DNA of 12,772 bases from Thermoflexales bacterium (GCA_017998555.1 JAGOCU010000028.1:1335-14106), one strand, 5' to 3'. Shown: positions 1 to 7,903, counted from the first letter of the stretch. Program-made: numbers and translations. The notes: generated from the letters alone by a model not told the origin.

Positions 1-44
1 AAACTCTTGGGACGACCTCTCGTCCGTCCGCGCCCGTCCGCCGC

Positions 45-50
45 TACAAT
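45..50 (+). promoter_or_regulatory. Putative -10 element, leaderless-type start
   Basis: A TACAAT hexamer ends 8 nt before the ATG at 59, and there is no Shine-Dalgarno sequence in between. That spacing would put transcription start at or next to the start codon, giving a leaderless mRNA. No convincing -35 box lies 16-18 bp upstream, and only 44 bp precede the element in this window, so the call is tentative. Confidence 0.35.
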
Positions 51-58
51 GCACCGCC

Positions 59-556
59 ATGAAGTACATCACCGTCGTCGGCGATAAATCCTTCACCATC
101 GACATCAATCGGGAAGGGACAGTCCTGATCGACGGCGTGCCGCGCACCCTCGATTTTCAATCGATCGACAATGGCGGGCTGTACTCGATCCTGCTCGATA
201 ACAAGTCCTTTGAGGCCCTGGTCGAACAGAGCGAAGGCGAATACCAGGTGTTGATCAGCGGCACGCTCTATCATGTGAACGTCGTCGATGAGCGCGCCAA
301 ACGCCTGGCCGAGGCCGGCGGCGCCTTTGCGCCCACAACGGGCGAGCTCAATATCAAGTCACCCATGCCCGGACTCATCGTCGCCATCCCCGTGCATGAG
401 GGCGATCAGATCAAGAAGGGCCAGGTTCTGGTCGTGCTCGAATCCATGAAGATGGAGAACGAGCTCAAAGCCCCGCGTGACGGCCACGTCTCCGTCATCA
501 AGGTCGCCCCGCATCAGGCCGTCGAGCACGGCCAGGTCCTGCTCGTGCTCACCTGA
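59..556 (+). CDS. Biotin carboxyl carrier protein of an acyl-CoA carboxylase
   Basis: A 165-residue protein that carries the biotin group of an acetyl/propionyl-CoA carboxylase-type complex in the cytoplasm. The C-terminal biotinyl domain (about residues 95-165) is clear. It has the SPMPG entry, a GD(Q)IKKGQ turn, and the biotinylation motif ESMKMEN with the acceptor lysine at K131. Family members usually have E-A-M-K-M, so Ser for Ala is a mild variant. Residues 1-80 form the beta-rich N-terminal extension seen in stand-alone carriers of this type, followed by a short Ala/Gly/Pro linker. The biotin carboxylase partner is not in the window and may lie upstream. recJ follows after 4 bp, so the two are probably co-transcribed. 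The ATG at 59 is chosen because the ORF begins with a typical family start and a -10-like box lies just upstream. The family call is firm; the exact acyl-CoA substrate is unknown. Confidence 0.9.
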   Translation: MKYITVVGDKSFTIDINREGTVLIDGVPRTLDFQSIDNGGLYSILLDNKSFEALVEQSEGEYQVLISGTLYHVNVVDERAKRLAEAGGAFAPTTGELNIKSPMPGLIVAIPVHEGDQIKKGQVLVVLESMKMENELKAPRDGHVSVIKVAPHQAVEHGQVLLVLT

Positions 557-560
557 TGGC

Positions 561-2912
561 ATGACGGCGCCGGCTGCATTTGCCGCCGCAATTGGCGGGC
601 ACCCTCTGGTCGCGGACGTGTTGTGGGCGCGCGGCCATCGCGACCCGCAGGCCGCGCGCGCCTTCCTCGATCCCAAGCTCTATACCCCGGCGCCGCCGCT
701 TGCGTTGCCGGGGATGGCTGAAGCGGTTGCCCGCCTGCGCGCAGCCATTCTCGGGGCCGAGCGTATCCGGGTGTGGGGCGATTTCGACGTGGATGGCCAG
801 ACCTCCACCAGCACCCTTGTGCTCGGCCTGCGCGCGCTGGGCGGCCAGGTCGACTACACCATCCCCAATCGGGTCACCCACAGCCACGGCCTCAACCGCG
901 ATGGGATCGCCCGCGCCCGCGAGGACGGCATCGGGCTGTTGGTGACTTGCGATTGTGGCGTCACCGATTTTGCCGACATCGCCTACGCCGGAGAACTTGG
1001 CCTCGATCTGATCGTCACCGATCATCACGATCTGGCGCTTGGCGCGGACGGCGTTCCACGCCTCCCGCCCGAAGCGCTGGCCGTGGTCAATCCAAAGCGT
1101 TTACCCGCCGAACACCCGCTGGCCAACCTGCCCGGCGTCGGCGTCGCATACAAGGTGATCGAGGCGCTGACGGCCGCAGTCAACCCCATGATCTGGCCTG
1201 ATCCGCTGCTTGATCTGGTCGCTCTGGGCATCGTCGCCGACGTCGCCCACCAGGCGGCCGATACGCGCTATTTGCTCCAGCTTGGGCTGCGGCGCATCCA
1301 TGACAATCCCCGTCCGGGGTTGCGCGCCCTGCTTCAGATGTCCGGCCTCGATCCCGTCCAAGTCACCGCCGACGATATCGGCTTTCAGGTTGGCCCGCGC
1401 TTGAACGCGGCCGGCCGGCTCGACACCGCCGAACTCGCGGTCGCGCTGCTGACTGCGGCGACGGATGCGGAAGCCCGGCCCATCGCTGAGAAAATCGAGG
1501 ACCTCAATCTCGAGCGCCGCAAACTGCAGCGCTCGGTCGAGGAGAGCTCCGAGCGGCTGCTCGCCCAACACCCCGAGTGGCTTGAGCACGCCGCGCTCAT
1601 CATGGCTTCGTCCGAATGGCATCCCAGCGTGCTGGGTGTGGTCGCCTCGGGCTACGCCGAGCGCCTGCATCGTCCGGCCATGCTCATCGCCGGTGACGAG
1701 AACGGCCCGCCTGTCGTGGTGCGCGGATCCGCCCGCGGCGTGCCCGGCCTTGATGTGAACGCCGCCATCCTGGCCCAGGGCCACATGCTGTTGGCGAGCG
1801 GCGGCCACCCGCTCGCGGCCGGCTTTGCCATCCCAACCGATCGGATCGCCGAGTTTCGTAACGGGATCGATGCCTGGCTGCGCGCCCATGCCCAGGCTGA
1901 TCCGGCTGACGCGGAGGCGATTGGCGAGTCTTATGCGGTCACCCTGACGGATGCGGCTGAAACGTTGTGCGCCGAGATCGAACGGCTGGCGCCTTTCGGC
2001 CCTGGAAACGAGCGGCCGATCCTGCGCGCCGCGCCGGTGCGGGTGGCCCGAATCGAACCGCTCGGCCGCGATGGGCGGCATCAGCGGCTGTGGCTGCGCG
2101 ATGAGGCTGGGGTCATGCGGGAGATGGTGTGGTGGCGCAGCGCCGGCCAACCCGCGGCTGAAGGCCCGTGCGCCGTCTTCTTCACCCTGCGCCGGCACGT
2201 GTATCGCGGCCAGGAGCGCGCCCAGATGCAGTTGGAGCGCCTCGTTGCGGCGCCTGCGCTCGCAGCGGCCCCGGCCCTGGAATTGTCGCTTGCGCGCGCG
2301 GCCGTTCTCTCGCCCGATTCGCCGCCCGCGTCCGATTCAACGCCTGGGTCCGATTCGCTGCTTGCGCCCGCACGGGCGCCTGCGCCCGCAATCACAGCCC
2401 GTTTTTACGCCATCGATTTGCGGGCGGAGCAGGATCGGTCCGTCACGTTGGACAGACTGCTTGCGGAATACGGCCCGCAGGTCAGCTTCGTGTATGGCTT
2501 CTTGCCCGGCCGCGAACGCGGCCCGCTTGACCCTGGCCCGCATTCCGTCCTGATCATCCTGGACGCGCCACCCGGGCTGGCGGAGTGGGAACGCCTGATC
2601 CAGGCGGTCGCGCCGCAACGGGTCGTGCTGCTGACCGCGCCGCCGGATGCCCAGGCCGATGCGCCCGAGACGCTCGTCCGCCAGGCCCAGGGTTTTCTCA
2701 AGACCGCCCGACTGCGCGGCGACGATATCGATGACCCGGCCCTTCTTGCCCGAATGGCAAAGCGGATCAACCAACGCGTCAATACGGTCAAGGCGGCGAT
2801 CGATGTCGCCCTGGATCGCGATCCGGCCGCGCGCGGGCGGCTGGCGTATGCGCTCGAGGAAACGTTCGCCTTTCGGCGCTACTTTCACGCCGTGCCTGCC
2901 GCGGACCTTTAG
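561..2912 (+). CDS. recJ: Single-stranded-DNA-specific exonuclease RecJ
   Basis: A 783-residue 5'-3' single-strand exonuclease of recombination and mismatch/base-excision repair. From the ATG at 561 the DHH-family motifs are intact: DFDVDG (74-79), DCG (131-133), DHH (154-156), a GIVADV segment, and GPRLNAAGR (from 278). The DHHA1 region has GGH (414-416). An OB-fold follows (about 460-560, starting near LAPFGPGNERP). A Pro/Ser/Asp/Ala linker built on 18-bp repeats (about 575-612) then leads to a C-terminal domain of about 170 residues. E. coli RecJ is near 577 residues, so this is a long form. Extended C-termini are known in some RecJ proteins, for example Deinococcus, but the role here is unknown. 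An upstream in-frame start would overlap the carrier-protein gene by about 80 bp and encode a low-complexity N-terminus, so 561 is preferred. No clear Shine-Dalgarno was seen; the 4-bp gap after the carrier gene suggests translational coupling. Confidence 0.93.
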   Translation: MTAPAAFAAAIGGHPLVADVLWARGHRDPQAARAFLDPKLYTPAPPLALPGMAEAVARLRAAILGAERIRVWGDFDVDGQTSTSTLVLGLRALGGQVDYTIPNRVTHSHGLNRDGIARAREDGIGLLVTCDCGVTDFADIAYAGELGLDLIVTDHHDLALGADGVPRLPPEALAVVNPKRLPAEHPLANLPGVGVAYKVIEALTAAVNPMIWPDPLLDLVALGIVADVAHQAADTRYLLQLGLRRIHDNPRPGLRALLQMSGLDPVQVTADDIGFQVGPRLNAAGRLDTAELAVALLTAATDAEARPIAEKIEDLNLERRKLQRSVEESSERLLAQHPEWLEHAALIMASSEWHPSVLGVVASGYAERLHRPAMLIAGDENGPPVVVRGSARGVPGLDVNAAILAQGHMLLASGGHPLAAGFAIPTDRIAEFRNGIDAWLRAHAQADPADAEAIGESYAVTLTDAAETLCAEIERLAPFGPGNERPILRAAPVRVARIEPLGRDGRHQRLWLRDEAGVMREMVWWRSAGQPAAEGPCAVFFTLRRHVYRGQERAQMQLERLVAAPALAAAPALELSLARAAVLSPDSPPASDSTPGSDSLLAPARAPAPAITARFYAIDLRAEQDRSVTLDRLLAEYGPQVSFVYGFLPGRERGPLDPGPHSVLIILDAPPGLAEWERLIQAVAPQRVVLLTAPPDAQADAPETLVRQAQGFLKTARLRGDDIDDPALLARMAKRINQRVNTVKAAIDVALDRDPAARGRLAYALEETFAFRRYFHAVPAADL
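2312..2383 (+). repeat. Four 18-bp tandem repeats in the recJ linker
   Basis: Four consecutive 18-bp units (2312, 2330, 2348, 2366) share a core like GTCCGATTC followed by a GC-rich half. The repeat is in phase with the reading frame and encodes a degenerate hexapeptide (PDSPPA, SDSTPG, SDSLLA, PARAPA). It forms a flexible linker between the OB-fold and C-terminal domain of RecJ. Units 1-3 are close to each other; unit 4 is diverged. Copy number probably varies between strains, which is an inference. Confidence 0.6.
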
Positions 2913-2934
2913 GCGCGCCGCCACAATCTTTATC

Positions 2935-2975
2935 GAGAGTGATATCCCCCGGCGGAGCCGGGGGATATCACTCTC
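2935..2975. terminator. Long hairpin between convergent genes
   Basis: A perfect 19-bp inverted repeat (2935-2953 and 2957-2975) with a 3-nt loop, including the GATATCCCCCGG core. It lies between the ends of recJ and the amidohydrolase, where a bidirectional terminator is expected. Neither side has a run of T after the stem, so it is not a canonical intrinsic terminator. It resembles the hairpins at 5103, 7785 and 11524. Confidence 0.6.
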
Positions 2976-2998
2976 AATAGATGCGTTTTGCGGAGCGG

Positions 2999-4981
2999 TT
3001 AATCCTCCAGGGCCAGGTCGACGTATTCGTGGCGCACGATCTGATCGTCGCTGATCCCGAACTTCGCCAGCGCGTCGGAGATGACCCCGGCCTTGCGTTC
3101 GGCGTCGCGCCGGCTCCAGGTGCGGCTCTTCAATTCGATGTAGTACCCGTCGCGCTTCGGGTTGGTGACCCGGTCGACGTTCAAGAAGAGTTCCTCATCC
3201 TGGAAGATCAGCTCCCAGCGCAGGCGATCCTTCTCGATGGCCACTTCGCGCGCGGGTTTGAAGTACTCGCGGTAGAAGCGCAGGCTGCGGTCGGCCGGCG
3301 CAATGAAGCGCGAGCGCGACAACAGGATCGAGTGCGAGAACTCGCGGTCCTTCTTCCCGCCGACCAAAGTCAACCGATAGCGGTTGCTCATCGGCTTGCC
3401 GTTTTCGTCCATGCGCTCGTCTTCACGATAGCGCAGGCGGCTCTCGTCCTCATCAAAATAGAAGTACGTGTCGTACTGCTGGTAGCGCACATGCCGCACG
3501 ATGGTGAAATCAGTTGTCTTGAGCGAGGCGATGATCGAGGCCGGATCGGCCACGTGGGCCTTGACCTGAACCTCAAAGCTCTCCTCCTGCTGCACGCCCC
3601 CGATCGCCGCCAGTTTGCGCAGCACATCACCCTCGCGCTCGCCCAGGAACGTGGCGATTCGCGCGCCCATCGCATTCGCCTCGGCTCGAATCCGCCCTTC
3701 ATCCAAAGTGAGCAGGGACCGGTCGCGCATCACCGCCCGGCCGTTCACAAACACATCCCGCACATCAGACGACTTGGTCGCGTAGACGAGCTGGGTGTAG
3801 ACCGCCTCAGGGTTGGCCGGGCCGGCATACAGCGGCGAATTGTGGAGACGCTGAAAGTCAACGACGATGATGTCGGCCCGTTTGCCGGCTTCGAGCGAGC
3901 CAGTGAGATTGCCGATGTGGCAAGTCTGCGCGCCGCCCAGCGTCGCCATTTGCACCGCCGTCCGGGCCGGCACGCTCACCGGGTTGCGCGTGCTGCCCTT
4001 GGCCAGGAGCGCCACCAGCCGCATTTCCTCGAAGTGATCGAGGTCGTTGTTGCTGGCCGGCCCGTCCGTGCCGATCCCGACCGTCACCCCGATCTCGAGC
4101 ATTTTGTCCACGTTGGCGATCCCGCTCGCCAGCTTGAGGTTGGCCGACGGGTTGTGGCTGATCGTCGCGCCGGCGTTCTTCAGCGTGCGCATTTCGCCGG
4201 CGTCAATCCACACACAGTGCGCGCAGATCACCTTGGCCTCAAGCACCCCGTTCTTCTTGATCCAATTCACCACCGGCATGCCATGGTCACGCCGGCAATC
4301 GATGACTTCCTGCTCAGTCTCGCTGATGTGAATGTGGAGCGGCACATCGTGTTTCTCGGCGATTTCGGCGCATTGCCGCATCAGCGGGCCGCTGCACGTG
4401 TAGGGCGCGTGCGGGGCGATCACCGGCACGATCAGCGGATGGCCCTTCCATTTCTCAATAAAGCGCTCCGCCCGCTCCAGTCCGTCATCGGGCGACGGGC
4501 TGTCGGGGGTGGGGAACTGCATCACCGACTGGCTGCACAACGCCCGCATGCCCGCATTGGCGAGGGTCTCCGCGATGTCGTCCTCGAAATAATACATGTC
4601 GTTGACGCAGGTCACGCCGCTGCGGATCATCTCGGCCGCGGCGAGCTGCGTGCCCAGGCGGACAAACTCCGGCGAGACGAACTTCTGCTCGGCCGGCAGC
4701 ATATAACCGTACAGCCACACATCGAGACGCAGGTCGTCGGCCAGGCCGCGCAGCAGGGTCATGGGCACATGCGTGTGGCAATTGATCAGGCCGGGCATGA
4801 TCACGCAACCGGCGCAGTCGACTGTTTCCGACGCGGCATAGCGGGACAGAATGTCGGCGCTCGCGCCCACGGCCACGATGTGATCGCCTGAAATGGCGAC
4901 GGCGCCGTCCGGGTATTGCGAAAAGGCGCCGTCGATGGTGATGACGAGTCCGTGAGTGAGAATGAGGTCTGCGCGTTCCAT
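2999..4981 (-). CDS. Amidohydrolase (SAH/MTA-deaminase-like) fused to a CYTH domain
   Basis: A 660-residue protein with two parts. Residues 1-450 are a metal-dependent amidohydrolase close to 5-methylthioadenosine/S-adenosylhomocysteine deaminases. It has CHTH (H69, H71), LHIH with H218, SETEQE (E221), CAHC (H255), SHNP (H276) and GTDG (D306), so the metal and catalytic residues are complete. Residues about 465-656 form a CYTH/triphosphate-tunnel-like domain. It starts with FEVQVK (a variant of ExExK in which the second Glu is Gln), continues with Q-x-DTYF and LRYRE, and ends with a DGYYIELKSRTW strand and a terminal helix. Stand-alone deaminases of this family are about 430-450 residues, so the CYTH part is a true extension. 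The ATG at 4981 is preferred over a GTG at 4999 because a TATAAA box lies between them. The gene stands alone, convergent with recJ. The deaminase-type reaction is likely; the exact substrate and the CYTH ligand are unknown. Confidence 0.85.
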   Translation of the reverse strand: MERADLILTHGLVITIDGAFSQYPDGAVAISGDHIVAVGASADILSRYAASETVDCAGCVIMPGLINCHTHVPMTLLRGLADDLRLDVWLYGYMLPAEQKFVSPEFVRLGTQLAAAEMIRSGVTCVNDMYYFEDDIAETLANAGMRALCSQSVMQFPTPDSPSPDDGLERAERFIEKWKGHPLIVPVIAPHAPYTCSGPLMRQCAEIAEKHDVPLHIHISETEQEVIDCRRDHGMPVVNWIKKNGVLEAKVICAHCVWIDAGEMRTLKNAGATISHNPSANLKLASGIANVDKMLEIGVTVGIGTDGPASNNDLDHFEEMRLVALLAKGSTRNPVSVPARTAVQMATLGGAQTCHIGNLTGSLEAGKRADIIVVDFQRLHNSPLYAGPANPEAVYTQLVYATKSSDVRDVFVNGRAVMRDRSLLTLDEGRIRAEANAMGARIATFLGEREGDVLRKLAAIGGVQQEESFEVQVKAHVADPASIIASLKTTDFTIVRHVRYQQYDTYFYFDEDESRLRYREDERMDENGKPMSNRYRLTLVGGKKDREFSHSILLSRSRFIAPADRSLRFYREYFKPAREVAIEKDRLRWELIFQDEELFLNVDRVTNPKRDGYYIELKSRTWSRRDAERKAGVISDALAKFGISDDQIVRHEYVDLALED

Positions 4982-4987
4982 GGCAGA

Positions 4988-4993
4988 TTTATA
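4988..4993 (-). promoter_or_regulatory. Putative -10 element of the amidohydrolase gene
   Basis: On the minus strand TATAAA ends 6 nt before the ATG at 4981, with no Shine-Dalgarno in between. This is the arrangement expected for a leaderless transcript, like the one proposed before the carrier-protein gene. No strong -35 box is seen at 16-18 bp, so the assignment rests on the -10 alone. Confidence 0.4.
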
Positions 4994-5046
4994 GCACACC
5001 CGTTCCTCAAATTTCAGCCAAAACCCGCTCCCGAGGGATTTTGGCG

Positions 5047-5074
5047 TTGACTTTCCATCAAGCGGCCATACAAT
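5047..5074 (+). promoter_or_regulatory. Sigma-70-type promoter for the first ATP-grasp operon
   Basis: TTGACT (5047-5052), a 16-nt spacer, then TACAAT (5069-5074): five of six matches to each consensus box. Transcription would start near 5081 and give a leader of about 124 nt before the ATG at 5205. That leader contains the large hairpin at 5103-5162. Confidence 0.65.
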
Positions 5075-5102
5075 CCCGACCTGGAGCCACTAACAGAACC
5101 TG

Positions 5103-5162
5103 CTTCGGAGGCGATATCCCCCGTCCCATCTTGCGCCGGGACGGGGGATATCGCCTCCGAAG
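5103..5162 (+). promoter_or_regulatory. 25-bp-stem hairpin in the 5' leader of the ATP-grasp operon
   Basis: A perfect 25-bp inverted repeat (5103-5127 and 5138-5162) with a 10-nt loop, and GATATCCCCCGTCCC in the left arm. It lies between divergent genes and downstream of the proposed promoter. It therefore cannot terminate the amidohydrolase gene, which runs the other way. As RNA it would be a very stable leader hairpin ending 42 nt before the start codon. It could attenuate transcription, stabilise the mRNA or, as DNA, be a dispersed palindromic repeat. No U-tract follows. Confidence 0.55.
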
Positions 5163-5204
5163 ATTGGGTTTGTCAGGAACTCTCAGCATACACACACGGC
5201 AATC

Positions 5205-6239
5205 ATGGCATCCAAACGCAATTTCAAAGTCGCTCTGCTTGTAAATCTCGCCCGAAACGCGCCCGACGCCGTCCGTGCGCGGGCCAATGCCCCCGCCGAC
5301 GCGCTGGCTGATCTTGATTCAGAGAAGACCGGGCAGTCGTATGCTGACGCGTTGCGCTCGCGCGGGCACGAGGTTCTTGTCAAGGAGGGCGGTCCCGATC
5401 TCGCCGCCTGGCTGGTCGAGCACAAGCCGGATATTTGCCTGAATACTTGCGAGGGATTTGTCGGCGACAGCCGGGAAGCCCAGGTGCCCGCCCTGCTCGA
5501 GATGATTGGCAATATCCGCTATACAGGCCCGGGTCCGCTCTCCGCCGCCCTGACGCAGGACAAGCCGCTGACCAAGCAAGTCCTGCACTATCATGGTCTG
5601 CCCACTCCGATCTTTCAGGTGTTCAAAACACCGGGCGATGCCATCCGGGCCGATTTCCGTTATCCGCTGTTTGTCAAACCGAAGCATGAGGGCACGGGCA
5701 TGGGGGTCAAGGCCGACAGCGTCGTCCACAACCGCAAGCAGTTGCGCGAGCGCGTCGAATGGGTGATCAAGGCCTATGATCAGCCCGCCCTGGTCGAGAC
5801 TTTCGTGGATGGCAAGGACATCACCTGCGGACTCACCGGCAACGGCGAAGACGTCCATTTCTTTCCCATCACCGAGGTCGATTTCAGCGGATATCCGCCG
5901 GAGCTCGGCGCCGTCTATGGCAGTTTGCACAAGATCGAATTCGACGACGACTATCGGAACAAGTGCCCGGCCCCGCTCGACGACTACCGACCCGGTTTGA
6001 GCGATCAAATCCGCGAACTCACCCACGAGGTGTTCCTGTGCACGGGCAGCCGCGACTACGCCCGGGTTGATTTCCGACTGGACGCTGATTTCAACCCGTT
6101 CATCCTCGAGATCAATGGACTGCCGGGCATCGCGCCGAATAGCGACCTCACCCTCATGGCAAAGGCCGAAGGGCTCACCCACGCCGATCTTGTCAACATG
6201 GTTCTTGACGCCGGGCTCAAGCGCTACGGGATGATCTGA
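5205..6239 (+). CDS. ATP-grasp ligase, D-Ala-D-Ala ligase-like (first of three)
   Basis: A 344-residue cytoplasmic ATP-grasp enzyme of the D-alanine-D-alanine ligase type. Such enzymes activate a carboxylate as acyl phosphate and join it to an amine. The N-terminal lobe has LNTCEG (79-84) and YTG (106-108). The ATP-grasp core is intact: FVKPK with K158, the glycine-rich loop EGTGMGV (162-168), VETFVDGKD (from 197), the metal-ligand segment RVDF (D289), and LEINGLPG (E302, N304). The length is close to true Ddl enzymes (about 300-370). However, the N-terminal HGxxGEDG signature of Ddl is replaced, so the substrate is probably not D-alanine. The stop is 4 nt before the next gene, a GNAT-fused paralogue, so the two are co-transcribed and likely act in one pathway. 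The ATG at 5205 has no clear Shine-Dalgarno. The family call is firm; the substrate is unknown. Confidence 0.85.
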   Translation: MASKRNFKVALLVNLARNAPDAVRARANAPADALADLDSEKTGQSYADALRSRGHEVLVKEGGPDLAAWLVEHKPDICLNTCEGFVGDSREAQVPALLEMIGNIRYTGPGPLSAALTQDKPLTKQVLHYHGLPTPIFQVFKTPGDAIRADFRYPLFVKPKHEGTGMGVKADSVVHNRKQLRERVEWVIKAYDQPALVETFVDGKDITCGLTGNGEDVHFFPITEVDFSGYPPELGAVYGSLHKIEFDDDYRNKCPAPLDDYRPGLSDQIRELTHEVFLCTGSRDYARVDFRLDADFNPFILEINGLPGIAPNSDLTLMAKAEGLTHADLVNMVLDAGLKRYGMI

Positions 6240-6243
6240 CATC

Positions 6244-7749
6244 GTGAATCGCCTCCCGGTCCTCATCCTCTACGGCATCGATACGAAGATCCACCCATGG
6301 GAGGTCACGGATACGCGGGCGCTTGTCACCCGCGCCGAGCAGGCCCTGACCGAGCTGGGCTGGAACACGCTCCGGGTCGAGGTCAACCACGATCTCGAAT
6401 CGGCTCTCAAGCCGTATCTCCCCGGGGAATGGGTGGTGCTGAATCTGTGCGAGGGCTCACCCGGCCAGCCCTTCTATTACGCTGCCGCGGCCGATTACCT
6501 CGAGACCCGCGGATATGTCTATACGGGTTCGACCAGTCAGGCCCTCGACGAGACGCAATACAAGGACGCGATGAAGCGCCTGTTTGATGCGCATCAGGTG
6601 CCGACGCCCCAATGGAAGGAAGTCGAGCGCGCGGAGGATGCCGCCTTCAGTGTCTACCCCGCGATCATCAAGCCCGCTGCCGAGCACTGCTCGTATGGCA
6701 TCACCCGCCAGTCGGTGGTCCTCAATGACGCCGAGGCGCGCGCGCAGGCCGCGAATGTGATCGCGGAGTTCAAGGAGCCCGTCGTCATCGAGGAGTTTCT
6801 GGACAGCGCTGAGTACAACGTGTCAGTCTGGGGGAACGGCGAGGCGCATGTGTTGGGCATCTCGACCATGACCTACGATGCGTTCCCGGATATTCATGAC
6901 CGGTTGTGCACCTTCGATGCCAAATGGACGCCCGGTTCTGCGGCGTATCGCAGGATTCCGGCGATTTGCCCCGCGCCGGTCACGCCCGAACTCAAGGCTG
7001 AGATCGAGCGCGTCGCCATCGCCGCTTACAAGGCCGGCGGGGTGCGCGACTACGGGCGGGTGGATATGCGCTTGAATCGCCTGGGCCAGCCGCTGGCCTA
7101 TGACGTCAACGCCAATTGCGACGTCAGCGATTCCGGAGGGTTCGCCATCGCAGCGCATGCCGCGGGTCTGAGCTATGGCGAGATGCTCGAGCGCATTCTC
7201 CTGTTCGCGCTGCGCCGCCACGCGCCTGCTGAAGCAAGTCCGGCCGCCGGACACATCGAGGTGCGCCCAAGTGCCGAGGGTGATCGCGAGCGCATCGGGG
7301 AGATCCTGCTCAACTCGGGTCTCTTTCACGAGATTGATGTCGTCACGGTGGATGAGATGTTTGCCCTGACCTACGCCAGGCCCATGACCCGCGACAGCTA
7401 CCGCTTTCTGTCGTGCTGGGAGCATCGTGACGACAACGCGCCGCCGCGCATGGTCGGCTTCGCCTGCTTCGGTTTGGAGTCGCTCACCCAGGACACCTGG
7501 GATCTCTTCTGGGTCTGCGCGCTGCCATCGTCGCGCGGGCGTGGTGTTGGCGCGGCGCTGTTGCGCGAGGCGGTCGATGTCGCAATGCGCGAGAACGGGC
7601 GGTTGATGGTGATCTACACGTCATCGACCGCGCCTTACGCGCCCGCGCGACGATTGTATGAGTCGCAGGGCTTTGCCCGCGCAGCCGTCATCGAGGGCTA
7701 CTACGCCGACGGTGACGATCTCAACATTTATTCACGGCGCTTCCGCTGA
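6244..7749 (+). CDS. ATP-grasp ligase fused to a GNAT N-acetyltransferase (second of three)
   Basis: A 501-residue two-domain protein. Residues 1-325 are an ATP-grasp ligase, with LNLCEG (66-71), YTGS (93-96) and IIKPAAEHCS, in which K143 is the nucleotide-binding lysine. An H148-C149-S150 loop stands where the glycine-rich loop normally lies. IEEF (182-185), RVDM (D273) and YDVNAN (D287, N289) follow; Asp replaces the usual Glu metal ligand. Residues about 337-501 are a GNAT acyltransferase with the acetyl-CoA-binding motif RGRGVGAALL (431-440) and a typical LYESQGF (471-477) near the end. The fusion suggests a two-step job: amide ligation and N-acylation of the same substrate or product. 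The start is a GTG at 6244, 4 nt after the previous stop; no better start is seen. It is clearly paralogous to the third ATP-grasp gene and more distant from the first. The substrate is unknown. Confidence 0.82.
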   Translation: MNRLPVLILYGIDTKIHPWEVTDTRALVTRAEQALTELGWNTLRVEVNHDLESALKPYLPGEWVVLNLCEGSPGQPFYYAAAADYLETRGYVYTGSTSQALDETQYKDAMKRLFDAHQVPTPQWKEVERAEDAAFSVYPAIIKPAAEHCSYGITRQSVVLNDAEARAQAANVIAEFKEPVVIEEFLDSAEYNVSVWGNGEAHVLGISTMTYDAFPDIHDRLCTFDAKWTPGSAAYRRIPAICPAPVTPELKAEIERVAIAAYKAGGVRDYGRVDMRLNRLGQPLAYDVNANCDVSDSGGFAIAAHAAGLSYGEMLERILLFALRRHAPAEASPAAGHIEVRPSAEGDRERIGEILLNSGLFHEIDVVTVDEMFALTYARPMTRDSYRFLSCWEHRDDNAPPRMVGFACFGLESLTQDTWDLFWVCALPSSRGRGVGAALLREAVDVAMRENGRLMVIYTSSTAPYAPARRLYESQGFARAAVIEGYYADGDDLNIYSRRFR

Positions 7750-7784
7750 CGCGAAAACCCGCGCGCGGTGTTGTTAGGCAATGA

Positions 7785-7835
7785 CCGGCGAGATCGCAAT
7801 CCCCGCGCGAAGCGCGGGGATTGCGATCTCGCCGG
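7785..7835 (+). terminator. Long hairpin after the first ATP-grasp operon
   Basis: A perfect 24-bp inverted repeat (7785-7808 and 7812-7835) with a GAA loop, 35 bp after the stop of the ATP-grasp-GNAT gene. Its position fits a terminator, but no T-run follows, so it may act in a factor-dependent way or protect the 3' end. Confidence 0.55.
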
Positions 7836-7903
7836 ATGCTATTTGGGACAACCTCCACGCAAAAAACCGGCATCACCGTCCGAAAACGCCTCATCCGAGA
7901 AGT

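Noticed and set aside
556..558. ATG overlapping the carrier-protein stop (TGATG)
   Set aside because: It is attractive for translational coupling, but it lies in a different frame from recJ.
477..560. N-terminal extension of RecJ upstream of 561
   Set aside because: It overlaps the end of the carrier-protein gene and encodes Ser/Arg-rich sequence without family similarity. The usual RecJ N-terminal pattern begins after 561.
2981..4891. 636-codon open frame on the plus strand
   Set aside because: It is antisense to the amidohydrolase-CYTH gene, whose motifs are complete. The product is His/Arg/Val-rich without any recognisable domain and is a shadow of high-GC codon use.
5041..5244. 67-codon leader peptide overlapping the first ATP-grasp start
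   Set aside because: It begins within the promoter region at a weak start, runs through both arms of the hairpin, and has no sequence pattern of a leader peptide.
5205..6239. Housekeeping D-alanine-D-alanine ligase (ddl)
   Set aside because: The core is Ddl-like, but the N-terminal substrate-side signature is missing, and the setting with two divergent paralogues and no cell-wall genes argues against it.
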